Of a stretch of DNA of 64,000 bases, positions 8,155-16,697 are shown piece by piece. The stretch's first letter is position 1. Each line of letters starts with the position of its first letter. A model generated the notes under the pieces. It saw only the letters and a list, made by a program, of their open reading frames with translations. It ran no database searches and had not been told where the DNA came from. Position numbers and translations under genes: made by a program. This DNA is from Bradyrhizobium sp. SZCCHNS1050 (GTDB taxonomy: Bacteria; Pseudomonadota; Alphaproteobacteria; Rhizobiales; Xanthobacteraceae), in NCBI RefSeq assembly GCF_032484785.1, contig NZ_JAUETR010000004.1, forward strand, positions 141,760 through 205,759, written 5' to 3'.

Positions 8155-9585
8155 ATGATGACGCCGACGACCACGGGTCTGCACGCCGACGGACTGCCGC
8201 TGCCGCAGCGCACCTGGGCGATCGTGACGATCGCCCTCGGCATCGTGCTGGCCGTGATCGACGGCGCCATCGCCAATGTGGCGCTGCCGACGATCGCCCG
8301 CGACCTCCATGCGAGTCCTGCTTTTTCGATCTGGATCGTCAACGGCTATCAGCTCGCGGTGACGATCTCGCTGCTGCCACTGGCCTCGCTCGGCGAGATC
8401 ATCGGCTATCGGCGGGTCTATCTCGCCGGCCTCGTGCTGTTCACGGCTGCCTCCGCCTTCTGTGCGCTGGCCGACAGCCTGCTGCTGCTGACGCTCGCGC
8501 GCATCCTGCAGGGCTTTGGCGCCGCCGGCATCCTCAGCGTCAACTCGGCGCTGGTGCGTTTCACCTATCCGCACGCTCTGCTCGGCCGCGGCATCGGCAT
8601 CAATGCGATGGTGGTCGCGGTCTCCGCCGCGCTCGGTCCGACCATCGCCGCCGGCATCCTCGCCGTCGGTAGCTGGCCGTGGCTGTTCGCGATCAACGTG
8701 CCGCTCGGCATCGTCACCTTCGTCTTCGGCTTCCGCTTCCTGCCGCATACGCCGCGCGCGCCGCACATGTTCGATTGGCAGAGCGCGGCGCTGAGCGCGG
8801 TCGCCTTCGGCTTCCTGATCGCCGCCGTGGACAGCCTCGGCCATGGCGAGGCGCTGGTGACCTGCGCGATCGAGTTCGTCGTCGCCGTCACGGCCGGCGT
8901 GTGGCTGGTCTGGCGCCAGACCCACATGGCCTCGCCGCTGCTGCCGGTCGACCTGCTGCGCATTCCGGTGTTCGCCCTGTCGATCGCGACCTCGATCTCG
9001 TCGTTCTGCGGCCAGATGCTCGCCTTCGTCGCGATCCCCTTCTATCTCGAAAGCCATTTCGGCTATTCGCCGGTGCAGATGGGCCTGCTGATCACGCCGT
9101 GGCCGATCGCGGTCGGCCTGACGGCGCCGATTGCGGGGCGGCTGGTCGAGCGCGTGCCGGCCGGGCTGCTCGGTGGCATCGGTCTCGTGATCTTCGCATG
9201 CGGGCTCGGTGCGCTCGGCCTGCTGCCGCGCGAGCCGTCGGCATGGGATGTCGTCTGGCGCATGGCGCTGGCCGGCTGCGGCTTCGGCCTGTTCCAGACG
9301 CCGAACAACCGCACCATGATCGCCGCTGCGCCACGCGAGCGCGCCGGCGGCGCCAGCGGCATGCTCGGCACGGCGCGCCTGCTCGGCCAGACCACGGGCG
9401 CCGCCCTGGTCGCGATGTTCCTCGCGATCGACGCGACCGACGGCACGCGGCTGTCGCTCTTGACCGGGGTCGGTTTCGCGCTGGTCGGCGCGTTCCTGAG
9501 CATGCTCAGGCTGTCGCCGGCCGGCGCGCGCGGCGCCGAGCGCGTCCGCGTCCAGGACGGCCAGCGGCTGAAGGGCGAGTCGTGA
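8155..9585 (+). CDS. MFS transporter, DHA2 (14-TM) drug/solute exporter family
   Basis: 476 residues, largely membrane helices. The N-terminal pattern (AVIDGAIANVALPTIARDL, then WIVNGYQL) is characteristic of DHA2 drug:proton antiporters, and a C-terminal ERAGGASGMLGTARLLGQ segment is also typical of the family. Start at 8155 (MM) or 8158. The stop overlaps the GTG of the next gene (GTGA), so translation is probably coupled to the TauE-like permease. Substrate unknown. Confidence 0.88.
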   Translation: MMTPTTTGLHADGLPLPQRTWAIVTIALGIVLAVIDGAIANVALPTIARDLHASPAFSIWIVNGYQLAVTISLLPLASLGEIIGYRRVYLAGLVLFTAASAFCALADSLLLLTLARILQGFGAAGILSVNSALVRFTYPHALLGRGIGINAMVVAVSAALGPTIAAGILAVGSWPWLFAINVPLGIVTFVFGFRFLPHTPRAPHMFDWQSAALSAVAFGFLIAAVDSLGHGEALVTCAIEFVVAVTAGVWLVWRQTHMASPLLPVDLLRIPVFALSIATSISSFCGQMLAFVAIPFYLESHFGYSPVQMGLLITPWPIAVGLTAPIAGRLVERVPAGLLGGIGLVIFACGLGALGLLPREPSAWDVVWRMALAGCGFGLFQTPNNRTMIAAAPRERAGGASGMLGTARLLGQTTGAALVAMFLAIDATDGTRLSLLTGVGFALVGAFLSMLRLSPAGARGAERVRVQDGQRLKGES

Positions 9586-10352
9586 CAGCGATGACGGACT
9601 GGACGATGCTGGCCCTGCTCGCCCTCGCCGCCTTCGGCTCGGGCATCGTCAATGCGCTGGCCGGCGGCGGCGCGTTCCTGACCTTCCCGACGCTGCTTGC
9701 CGCCGGCATTCCCGCGATTGACGCCAACGCTTCCAGCACCGTCGCGCTCTGCCCCGGCCAGTTCGTCAGCGCTTGGGCCTCCCGTGAGATCTTGAACGAC
9801 GCAAAGGCGCCCTGGCGCCACGACCTCGTGCGGCTGTCGATCATCAGCCTGCTCGGTGGCACGCTCGGCGCCGTGCTGCTCTTGGTCACACCGTCGGCCG
9901 CCTTCAGCCGGCTGGTGCCCTGGCTGTTGCTGTTCGCCACGATCGTGTTTGCATTCGGCATGCGCTTTACGCCCAAGGATGGCGCGCGCTGGTTCGGGCC
10001 GCGGACCATCCAGGCGGTGCAGTTCGTGATCGCGATCTATGGCGGCTACTTCGGCGGCGGCATCGGCATCCTGATGCTGGCGGCCCTGGTGTTCTACGGC
10101 ATGCGCGACATTCGCGCCATGAACGGCATGAAGGTGCTGCTCGCTGCGCTCATGAATATGACGGCCTCCGCCATCTTTGCGTTCTCAGGCCGCGTGCATT
10201 GGCTGGAGACGCTGACGATGATGGGCGCTGCCATGGTCGGCGGCTTCGTCGGCGCGCGGCTTGGCCAGATCATCCCGCCGGCCCATGTGCGCCGCTTCAT
10301 CATTGCCGTCGGCTGCGGCCTGACGGTGTATTTCTTCGTCAAGCCGGCCTGA
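9582..10352 (+). CDS. TauE/SafE-family (sulfite exporter-like) membrane permease
   Basis: 256 residues from GTG 9582, which overlaps the preceding stop by four bases and sits six bases after GAAGGGCGAG; ATG 9591 is an alternative. Typical TauE/SafE features: FGSGIVNALAGGGAFLTFP in the first repeat and IYGGYFGGGIGILML in the second. Members export sulfite, sulfoacetate or other organic anions, or are uncharacterised. Coupled to the upstream DHA2 exporter. Specific substrate not predictable. Confidence 0.88.
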   Translation: MTAMTDWTMLALLALAAFGSGIVNALAGGGAFLTFPTLLAAGIPAIDANASSTVALCPGQFVSAWASREILNDAKAPWRHDLVRLSIISLLGGTLGAVLLLVTPSAAFSRLVPWLLLFATIVFAFGMRFTPKDGARWFGPRTIQAVQFVIAIYGGYFGGGIGILMLAALVFYGMRDIRAMNGMKVLLAALMNMTASAIFAFSGRVHWLETLTMMGAAMVGGFVGARLGQIIPPAHVRRFIIAVGCGLTVYFFVKPA

Positions 10353-10389
10353 GCCGGACGTCGCATCAAAGAACCTCGCGTCAAACGAA

Positions 10390-10415
10390 AAAGGCCGGCG
10401 CGATGGCCGGCCTTT
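10390..10415. terminator. Bidirectional intrinsic terminator between the TauE gene and clpA
   Basis: A perfect 10 bp inverted repeat AAAGGCCGGC / GCCGGCCTTT with a 6-base loop, flanked by A and T runs on the two sides. It lies between convergent genes and can serve both. Confidence 0.85.
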
Positions 10416-10439
10416 CGTAGTCATCTCGTAGCGTCAGGC

Positions 10440-12827
10440 CTACGCCTTGACCAGCGGTCCCTTCGGCGCCGGCCCCTTCGAGCCGCCGCCGGACTTCGGC
10501 TTGCGCTTGCGCGCGGCCGGAACTTCGGACTTCGGCGTGACCGGGCCCTCGACGAACTCGAAGCCGATCTTCTCCTCGACGCCGGATTCGTCCTTGACGA
10601 GAACGACACGGACGTGACCGCCGCCCTTCAGCTTGCCGAACAGCACCTCGTCGGCCAGCGGCTTCTTGATGTGCTCCTGGATCACACGACCCATCGGCCG
10701 CGCGCCCATCTGCTCGTCATAGCCGTGCTGGATCAGCCAGGCCTTGGCCGGTTCCGACAGCTCGATCGTGACGTCGCGGTCGGCGAGCTGGGCCTCGAGC
10801 TGCAGCACGAACTTCTCGACGACCATTCCGATCACCTCGACGTTGAGGTGCGCGAACGAGACGATGGAGTCGAGCCGATTGCGGAATTCCGGCGCGAACT
10901 GCCTGTTGATCGCCTCGTGGTCGTCACCTTCCCGCTTCGAGCGATGGAAGCCGAACGCCTGCTTGGCCATGTCGGCCGCGCCCGCATTCGTGGTCATGAT
11001 CAGGATCACGTTGCGGAAGTTGACCTGCTTGCCGTTGTGGTCGGTGAGCCGGCCGTGATCCATGATCTGCAACAGCACATTGTACAGGTCCGGATGCGCC
11101 TTCTCGATCTCGTCCAGCAGCACCACGCAGTGCGGATGCTGGTCGACGCCATCGGTCAGGAGGCCGCCCTGGTCGAAGCCGACATAGCCAGGAGGCGCGC
11201 CGATCAGGCGCGACACCGTGTGCCGCTCCATGTACTCCGACATGTCGAAGCGCAGCAGCTCGACGCCCAGGGTCGAGGCGAGCTGCTTGGCGACCTCGGT
11301 CTTGCCGACGCCGGTCGGACCCGAGAACAGATAGCAGCCGATCGGCTTCTCCGGCTCGCGCAGGCCGGCACGGGCCAGCTTGATCGAGGCCGACAGCGAA
11401 TCGATCGCCTTGTCCTGGCCGAACACCACGCGCTTGAGGGTCTGCTCGAGATGCTTGAGCACCTCGGCATCGTCCTTCGACACGCTCTTCGGCGGAATCC
11501 GCGCCATCGTGGCGATCGTGGTCTCGATCTCCTTGATGCCGATCGTCTTCTTGCGCTTGTTCTCGGCCAGCAGCATCTGCGCCGCGCCGGATTCGTCGAT
11601 CACGTCGATCGCCTTGTCCGGCAGCTTGCGGTCATGGATGTAGCGCGACGACAACTGCACCGCGGCCTCGATGGCCTCGTTGGTGTATTTCAGCCGGTGA
11701 TAGTCCTCGAAGTACGGCTTCAGCCCCTTCAGGATCGCGATCGCATCCTCGACCGACGGCTCGTTGACGTCGATCTTCTGGAACCGGCGCACCAGCGCGC
11801 GGTCCTTCTCGAAATGCTGGCGATACTCCTTGTAGGTCGTCGAGCCCATGCAGCGGATCGAGCCCGAGGCCAGCGCCGGCTTGAGCAGGTTGGACGCATC
11901 CATCGCGCCGCCCGACGTCGCACCGGCACCGATCACGGTGTGGATCTCGTCGATGAACAGGATCGCGTTAGGATGCGCCTCGAGTTCCTTGAGCACCTGC
12001 TTCAGGCGCTCCTCGAAGTCGCCGCGATAGCGCGTGCCCGCGAGCAAGGTGCCCATGTCGAGCGAGAACACGGTCGCGGCCGACAGCACCTCCGGAACCT
12101 CGCTGTCGACGATGCGCTTGGCGAGGCCCTCGGCGATCGCCGTCTTGCCGACGCCGGCTTCGCCGACGAACAGCGGGTTGTTCTTCTGGCGCCGGCACAG
12201 CACCTGGATGGCGCGGTTGATCTCGGAGTTTCGGCCGATCACCGGATCGATCTTGCCGTCACGCGCCTTCTTGTTGAGATTGACGCAATAGGTTTCCAGC
12301 GCCTCGCCCTTTTTCTTGGAGTCCTCGTTGCCCTTGGCTTCGGTCTCCTCGTCGACGCCGCGAACCGGGCGCGCTTCGGAGACACCAGGGCGCTTGGCGA
12401 TGCCGTGGCTGATGTAGTTCACGGCATCGTAACGCGTCATGTCCTGCTCCTGCAGGAAGTACGCGGCGTGGCTCTCACGCTCGGCGAAGATCGCGATCAG
12501 CACGTTGGCGCCGGTGACCTCTTCGCGGCCCGACGACTGAACGTGGATCACGGCGCGCTGGATCACGCGCTGGAAACCTGCGGTCGGCTTGGCGTCGTCG
12601 CTGCCGTCCGTGACCAGATTTTCGAACTCGGTTTCGAGGTAGTTCACGAGACTGCCGCGCAGCTTGTCGAGGTCGACGCTGCATGCGCGCATCACGGCCG
12701 CTGCATCGGAGTCATCGATCAAGGACAGAAGGAGGTGTTCCAGTGTCGCGTATTGATGATGACGCTCGTTGGCGATCGCCAGCGCACGATGCAGGGATTG
12801 TTCAAGGCTTTGAGAAAAAGTCGGCAT
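10440..12827 (-). CDS. clpA: ATP-dependent Clp protease ATP-binding subunit ClpA
   Basis: 795 residues. Order: Clp N-domain (1-145, two repeats), AAA+ domain D1 (Walker A GEAGVGKTAIAEG), AAA+ domain D2 (Walker A GPTGVGKTEVAKQ) and a Lys/Pro/Gly-rich tail. The IGAPPGYVGFDQGG pore segment is present and the middle coiled-coil of ClpB is absent, so this is ClpA rather than ClpB or ClpC. It unfolds substrates and feeds them to ClpP. clpS lies just upstream on the same strand, its usual neighbour, separated here by about 410 bp. Confidence 0.97.
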   Translation of the reverse strand: MPTFSQSLEQSLHRALAIANERHHQYATLEHLLLSLIDDSDAAAVMRACSVDLDKLRGSLVNYLETEFENLVTDGSDDAKPTAGFQRVIQRAVIHVQSSGREEVTGANVLIAIFAERESHAAYFLQEQDMTRYDAVNYISHGIAKRPGVSEARPVRGVDEETEAKGNEDSKKKGEALETYCVNLNKKARDGKIDPVIGRNSEINRAIQVLCRRQKNNPLFVGEAGVGKTAIAEGLAKRIVDSEVPEVLSAATVFSLDMGTLLAGTRYRGDFEERLKQVLKELEAHPNAILFIDEIHTVIGAGATSGGAMDASNLLKPALASGSIRCMGSTTYKEYRQHFEKDRALVRRFQKIDVNEPSVEDAIAILKGLKPYFEDYHRLKYTNEAIEAAVQLSSRYIHDRKLPDKAIDVIDESGAAQMLLAENKRKKTIGIKEIETTIATMARIPPKSVSKDDAEVLKHLEQTLKRVVFGQDKAIDSLSASIKLARAGLREPEKPIGCYLFSGPTGVGKTEVAKQLASTLGVELLRFDMSEYMERHTVSRLIGAPPGYVGFDQGGLLTDGVDQHPHCVVLLDEIEKAHPDLYNVLLQIMDHGRLTDHNGKQVNFRNVILIMTTNAGAADMAKQAFGFHRSKREGDDHEAINRQFAPEFRNRLDSIVSFAHLNVEVIGMVVEKFVLQLEAQLADRDVTIELSEPAKAWLIQHGYDEQMGARPMGRVIQEHIKKPLADEVLFGKLKGGGHVRVVLVKDESGVEEKIGFEFVEGPVTPKSEVPAARKRKPKSGGGSKGPAPKGPLVKA

Positions 12828-13236
12828 GCGCGTCCTCTGTGGCCCCTTGCCATCATGATCGCCGCCGCCCGGTCAGGCAACAACAACCTTCGTCAAATAT
12901 AGTTATAACCGAGTGCGACAAAAGACCGGCCGAGCCGCTCGATTACGGGTTCACCGGATCGTCAATGCAAAACCCGTTCCGATTGCGGCAAATCCGGCGG
13001 CGACAACCGAACGGCGCACGCCGCCGAGCGGGGAGAGATAAGGACCAGAGCGGCCGTAATTCTTCGGACGAGAAGTGAAACCTGCCCGGATTGCGCTGAC
13101 CTCGTCTGCAGCAATTTGCGGCTTTCGATGCCCTTCGTCCGATGCCGATTCGCGGTGATCAATCGCGCAGCGCCCCAGCCCCCGCCCCTGGCTTGCAGAT
13201 GCGCGCGTCGGCGGCCCCCTTCGCGGAGGGAGCCGG
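12828..13236. other. clpS-clpA intergenic region, no gene seen
   Basis: About 410 bp between clpS and clpA. Small open frames here have poor codon usage and no recognisable family. It is long enough to hold a separate clpA promoter (AT-richer around 12885-12905), but I cannot assign one confidently. Confidence 0.5.
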
Positions 13237-13569
13237 CTATTTCTTCTCCATCACACACTGCAACGGGTGCTGGTGCTTGCGGGCGAAGTCCATCACCTGC
13301 GTCACCTTGGTCTCGGCGATCTCGTAGGTGAAGACGCCGCACTCCCCGATGCCGTGATGATGCACGTGGAGCATGATCTTGGTCGCGGCCTCGACGTCCT
13401 TGTTGAAGAACTTCTCCAGGACGTGAACGACGAATTCCATCGGCGTGTAATCGTCGTTCAGGATCAGGACGCGGTAGAGGTTGGGGCGCTTGGTCTTCGG
13501 CTTGACCTTGGTGATCACGGACGTGACCGGGCCACCGGTGCCACCGGACTTGTTGTCGTTATTGCTCAT
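13237..13569 (-). CDS. clpS: ATP-dependent Clp protease adaptor ClpS
   Basis: 110 residues from ATG 13569; an in-frame ATG at 13611 would add 14 residues. After a flexible N-terminus ([12 protein letters not shown]) the conserved core shows [16 protein letters not shown] and [20 protein letters not shown]. The N-D-D and H motifs form the pocket that binds N-degron residues, and the protein hands such substrates to ClpA. Ends LQCVMEKK like rhizobial ClpS1. Start 13569 gives the usual length. Confidence 0.95.
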   Translation of the reverse strand: MSNNDNKSGGTGGPVTSVITKVKPKTKRPNLYRVLILNDDYTPMEFVVHVLEKFFNKDVEAATKIMLHVHHHGIGECGVFTYEIAETKVTQVMDFARKHQHPLQCVMEKK

Positions 13570-14059
13570 CCTGGGCGCGGATCGGTTCAATCTGGAAGTT
13601 GGCTGCGACATCTTGCACGCGTTAGATATGGCTGCGAGGCTCCCAATAAAGAGTTTCCCTCGGCGGGTTGCTCTCAATAAGGGGTGCCCCCCGACCTGTC
13701 CCCTGCCGGGCCGCTTTCCGCCACCCGGTCCTGCTTTCCAGATCGCCTGTCCCAGCCGACCGGTCCGGTCGGACCGACACCGGGAATATGGGTCAGCGCC
13801 CGGTTTGCCGCAAGCGCAGGCCCGGGACGGACCGACGCTCCGGCAGGACCGATTCCCTGCCCCGGCGATGAGGCGCAAGGTTAATCAAACCGGTCGCATT
13901 TTACAAAGCCCATTCAGCGGGCATTGACAGGGAACCAGCCCGGTTGCGGGCGCGGCGCCACGCTGCGGGCATTGGCCCGGTGTTTCGCGGTTTCGATTTA
14001 CCCGTCCTTGACGAAGCCGAACCGAAAACACCTGCAGAAAACCATAATTGGTGAGCGAC
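13570..14059. other. clpS / TadG divergent intergenic region with a 17 bp palindrome
   Basis: About 490 bp with no convincing coding sequence. A perfect palindrome CCGACCGGTCCGGTCGG spans 13756-13772 and could be a regulator site or a chance GC-rich structure. Both flanking genes must be promoted from this region. Confidence 0.45.
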
Positions 14060-15835
14060 ATGACCGATGTCTCCTTCATTCGACTCTGCCGCCGCGCCGT
14101 CCGACGGTTCGCCTGCGACCGCGGTGGCAATATCTCCATGCTGTTCGCCATCGCGCTCGTCCCCATCCTGGCCTTCGTCGGGGCAGGCGTCGACTACAGC
14201 CGGCTGAACGCCGCGCGGTCGTCGATGCAGGCGGCGCTCGACTCCACCTCGCTGATGCTGTCGCGCGACCTGGCGCAGGGCACGATCAGCGCAGCCGACA
14301 TCGGAACCAAGGCAAGCGCCTATTTCAAGGCGCTCTACACCAGCACGGACGCACAGAACGTCACCGTGACGGCCAGCTATACCGCCTCGACCAGCTCGTC
14401 GGCCTCCAACATCCAATTGTCGGCCAACGGTCAGATCGTCACCCAGTTCATGAAGATTGCCGGCTTTCCGACCATGGACTTCGGCGCCAAAACGACATCG
14501 ACCTGGGGCGACGTGAAGATGCGGGTGGCGCTCGCGCTCGACAATACCGGCTCGATGGCATCCAGCGGCAAGATGTCCGCGCTGCAGAACGCCGTGGCCG
14601 GCAGCGGCGGGCTGATCGACCAGCTCAGCGCGCTGGCCAAGACCCCGGGCGACGTCTACATCTCGGTCGTTCCATTCGCCAAGGTCGTGAACGTCGGCGC
14701 CAGCAACTACGCCAAGGACTGGATCGACTGGACCGACTGGCAGAATCCGCCCACGATCCAGCCTGCCAATGGCTCCTATCAGGCCGCAATCCCGAACGGC
14801 AGCTACACGCAATCGCAATGGGACATGGTGGGACCGGGATCCTCCTGTCCGTTCAAGTCCGGCAACGGCTTTCCCTACTTCTCCTGCACCAGCGACCCGG
14901 CGACCGGGAGTTCGAGCGCCTCGCGGATTCCGACGAGTGGGAGCTACACGGGCTACATCTGCCCGGGCTACGATTCCGCCTCGCACAGCTATTACAACGG
15001 CTGCTGGAACAGCGTTCAGACCAGCACGCGGGTGAACTGGTGCACCGGCAGCTATTGCAGTTGCCCGACCAGCGGCAGCAATCTTCCGAACAACACGTGT
15101 AGTTGCACGGGAAGCGGATCCAGCACGGTGTGCAAGGTCAACACCTTCACCCACACCTGGGTCGCCAACACCAAGAGCACCTGGACCGGATGCGTCGCCG
15201 ACCGCACCCAGCCGAACGACGCAAATGCCGTGTCACCGGCGACCTCCGACGTGACGACGCTGTTCCCGGCCAACCAGCACATGGAGAACAACATCCAGTA
15301 CTGCAGCAGCACGGCCTCCACGAAACTCGCGGAAATCGTGCCGCTCAGCTACAACTGGAGCTCGCTGAAGAGCGCGGTCAACGCCATGCAGCCGACCGGC
15401 GGCACCAACCAGGCGATCGGACTTGCCTGGGCCGTGCAGTCGCTGATTCCAAACGGCGTGCTGGGCGCGCCGGCGGAGGACGTCAACACCACCTATAACC
15501 GTGTCATCATCCTGCTGTCGGACGGCCTGAACACCGAGGACCGCTGGCCCGAATACGGCAACGGCTCGTCGCAAGCCTCGGGCAACCCGATCGACGCGCG
15601 CCAGGCCCTGCTCTGCTCGAACCTGAAGAACACCAAGGATTCGAAGGGCAACGCGATGTACACGATCTACACGATCCAGGTGAACACGAGCTCGCCCGCC
15701 GATCCGACCTCGGCCGTGCTGCAGAACTGCGCCAGCAGTCCCGACAAGTTCTACATGCTGACGAGCTCGAGCCAGATCGTGACCACGTTCAACTCGATCG
15801 GCACCGCATTGTCGAAGCTGCGCGTCGCCAAATAA
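14060..15835 (+). CDS. TadG-like pilus-assembly protein with von Willebrand factor A domain
   Basis: 591 residues. The N-terminus (DRGGNISMLFAIALVPILA) is the TadE/TadG-type transmembrane segment after a basic stretch. A vWA domain starts near 160 with a MIDAS-like ALDNTGSM and resumes near 480 (VIILLSDGLNTED). Between them lies a long Ser/Thr/Cys-rich insertion (about 255-360) with a dozen cysteines, likely disulfide bonded outside the membrane. TadG proteins belong to Flp/Tad pilus systems, but no other tad gene is in this window, so this is an orphan copy. Start ATG 14060 follows GGTGAG; GTG and TTG codons upstream are less likely. Confidence 0.82.
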   Translation: MTDVSFIRLCRRAVRRFACDRGGNISMLFAIALVPILAFVGAGVDYSRLNAARSSMQAALDSTSLMLSRDLAQGTISAADIGTKASAYFKALYTSTDAQNVTVTASYTASTSSSASNIQLSANGQIVTQFMKIAGFPTMDFGAKTTSTWGDVKMRVALALDNTGSMASSGKMSALQNAVAGSGGLIDQLSALAKTPGDVYISVVPFAKVVNVGASNYAKDWIDWTDWQNPPTIQPANGSYQAAIPNGSYTQSQWDMVGPGSSCPFKSGNGFPYFSCTSDPATGSSSASRIPTSGSYTGYICPGYDSASHSYYNGCWNSVQTSTRVNWCTGSYCSCPTSGSNLPNNTCSCTGSGSSTVCKVNTFTHTWVANTKSTWTGCVADRTQPNDANAVSPATSDVTTLFPANQHMENNIQYCSSTASTKLAEIVPLSYNWSSLKSAVNAMQPTGGTNQAIGLAWAVQSLIPNGVLGAPAEDVNTTYNRVIILLSDGLNTEDRWPEYGNGSSQASGNPIDARQALLCSNLKNTKDSKGNAMYTIYTIQVNTSSPADPTSAVLQNCASSPDKFYMLTSSSQIVTTFNSIGTALSKLRVAK

Positions 15836-15879
15836 CAGAAGCGCCGGGCACCGACAGCGCTCCACCTTCAGCCAACAAA

Positions 15880-15903
15880 AAAGCCCGGCGCAAGCCGGGC
15901 TTT
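15880..15903. terminator. Bidirectional intrinsic terminator between the TadG-like gene and the phasin gene
   Basis: A 10 bp stem AAAGCCCGGC / GCCGGGCTTT with a 4-base loop, preceded by an A run and followed by TTT. Serves convergent genes on both sides. Confidence 0.85.
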
Positions 15904-15926
15904 GTGCTCCCTGCGGGCGCGAACGG

Positions 15927-16268
15927 TCAGTGCGCGGCCGGCGGGGTGAACTTGGCAGCGATGCCTTCCAGCGGCTTGAACGCCTGCTTGGCGAGATCCG
16001 AATACAGCCCGGCGATCTTCTGCGAATCGGCGACGAAGGTCTCGTAGGCCGACTTGGCGAACTCGGTCTGCACCTCGAGCACCTTGTCGAACGACTTCAC
16101 GCCCTGGAGCTTCTCGACGAACGACTTGGTGTCCTCGAACGACTTCTTGGTGTAGTCGCCATACGCGGTGGCGATGGCCTGAAGGCCGTTCTGCACGGTG
16201 GTCGCGGAGTTCACGACGGTCTCGAACTGCTCTTTGCCGTAGTTCTGAAAGTCTTCAACCTTAAACAT
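15927..16268 (-). CDS. Phasin family protein (PHA granule-associated)
   Basis: 113 residues, start 16268 with AAAGGA upstream. Entirely amphipathic helical with no membrane span. The pattern NYGKEQFETVVNSATTVQ and FEDTKSFVEKLQGVKSFDKV matches the Phasin_2 family. Such proteins coat polyhydroxyalkanoate granules and control their size and number. A short, single-gene unit between two terminator or operator regions. The promoter carries two GTGC-N3-GCAC palindromes (separate entry), consistent with control by a PHA-responsive repressor. Confidence 0.92.
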   Translation of the reverse strand: MFKVEDFQNYGKEQFETVVNSATTVQNGLQAIATAYGDYTKKSFEDTKSFVEKLQGVKSFDKVLEVQTEFAKSAYETFVADSQKIAGLYSDLAKQAFKPLEGIAAKFTPPAAH

Positions 16269-16331
16269 GTGGCATTCCTTTCCCTGATTTTGAGCGCCCT
16301 CAGGGAAGCCCCGGCTCCCTGACGCATTCAT

Positions 16332-16377
16332 AATATAGTGCAGCGCACAAAAAAATCAAGAATCTTGTGCAATGCAC
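16332..16377 (-). promoter_or_regulatory. Phasin promoter with two palindromic operators
   Basis: On the minus strand, -35 TTGATT (16354-16359) and -10 TATATT (16332-16337) are separated by 16 bases. The spacer contains the palindrome GTGCAGCGCAC (16338-16348), and a second palindrome GTGCAATGCAC (16367-16377) lies just upstream of the -35. Both fit GTGC-N3-GCAC with centres 29 bp apart. PHA regulators of the PhaR/AniA type bind TGC/GCA-rich sites; assignment to PhaR is inference. Confidence 0.6.
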
Positions 16378-16535
16378 CATCCCGGGCATTGCGGTCTCGA
16401 CGCACCGTCGGACGCCCCAAGCCGGGGCAGTTCGGCAGAAATACCAGCCATCGCCGCAAGGTTTCTTTAATCCTTTGGCAACTCGACCGTCCTAACCTCT
16501 CCGGTGGTCCCGGCCAGCGTCGGCCGAACCGTAAA

Positions 16536-16551
16536 GCTGTTCTAAAACAGC
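16536..16551. repeat. Short perfect palindrome upstream of the D,D-carboxypeptidase gene
   Basis: GCTGTT-CTAA-AACAGC, 6 bp arms and a 4-base centre, about 150 bp upstream of the start at 16698. It could be an operator; no regulator is suggested by the sequence alone. The rest of the 16378-16697 intergenic shows no gene. Confidence 0.4.
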
Positions 16552-16697
16552 GTCTTAACAAAACCTCAGTTCGAGGCCTTCGATGCTTGGCAGCGTCACG
16601 GCGCGATCGGGAGGTCCGACAGGCACGGTTACGGGGGCGTTCGGCACAATTTCGCCTTACGAGCCGGTGATCACGTCAGAAATTGGACGGGGATTTC

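Noticed and set aside
10614..12902. Plus-strand open frame of over 700 codons across clpA
   Set aside because: Opposite strand encodes a full ClpA with both AAA+ domains; the plus frame is Arg/Leu/Asp-rich shadow translation.
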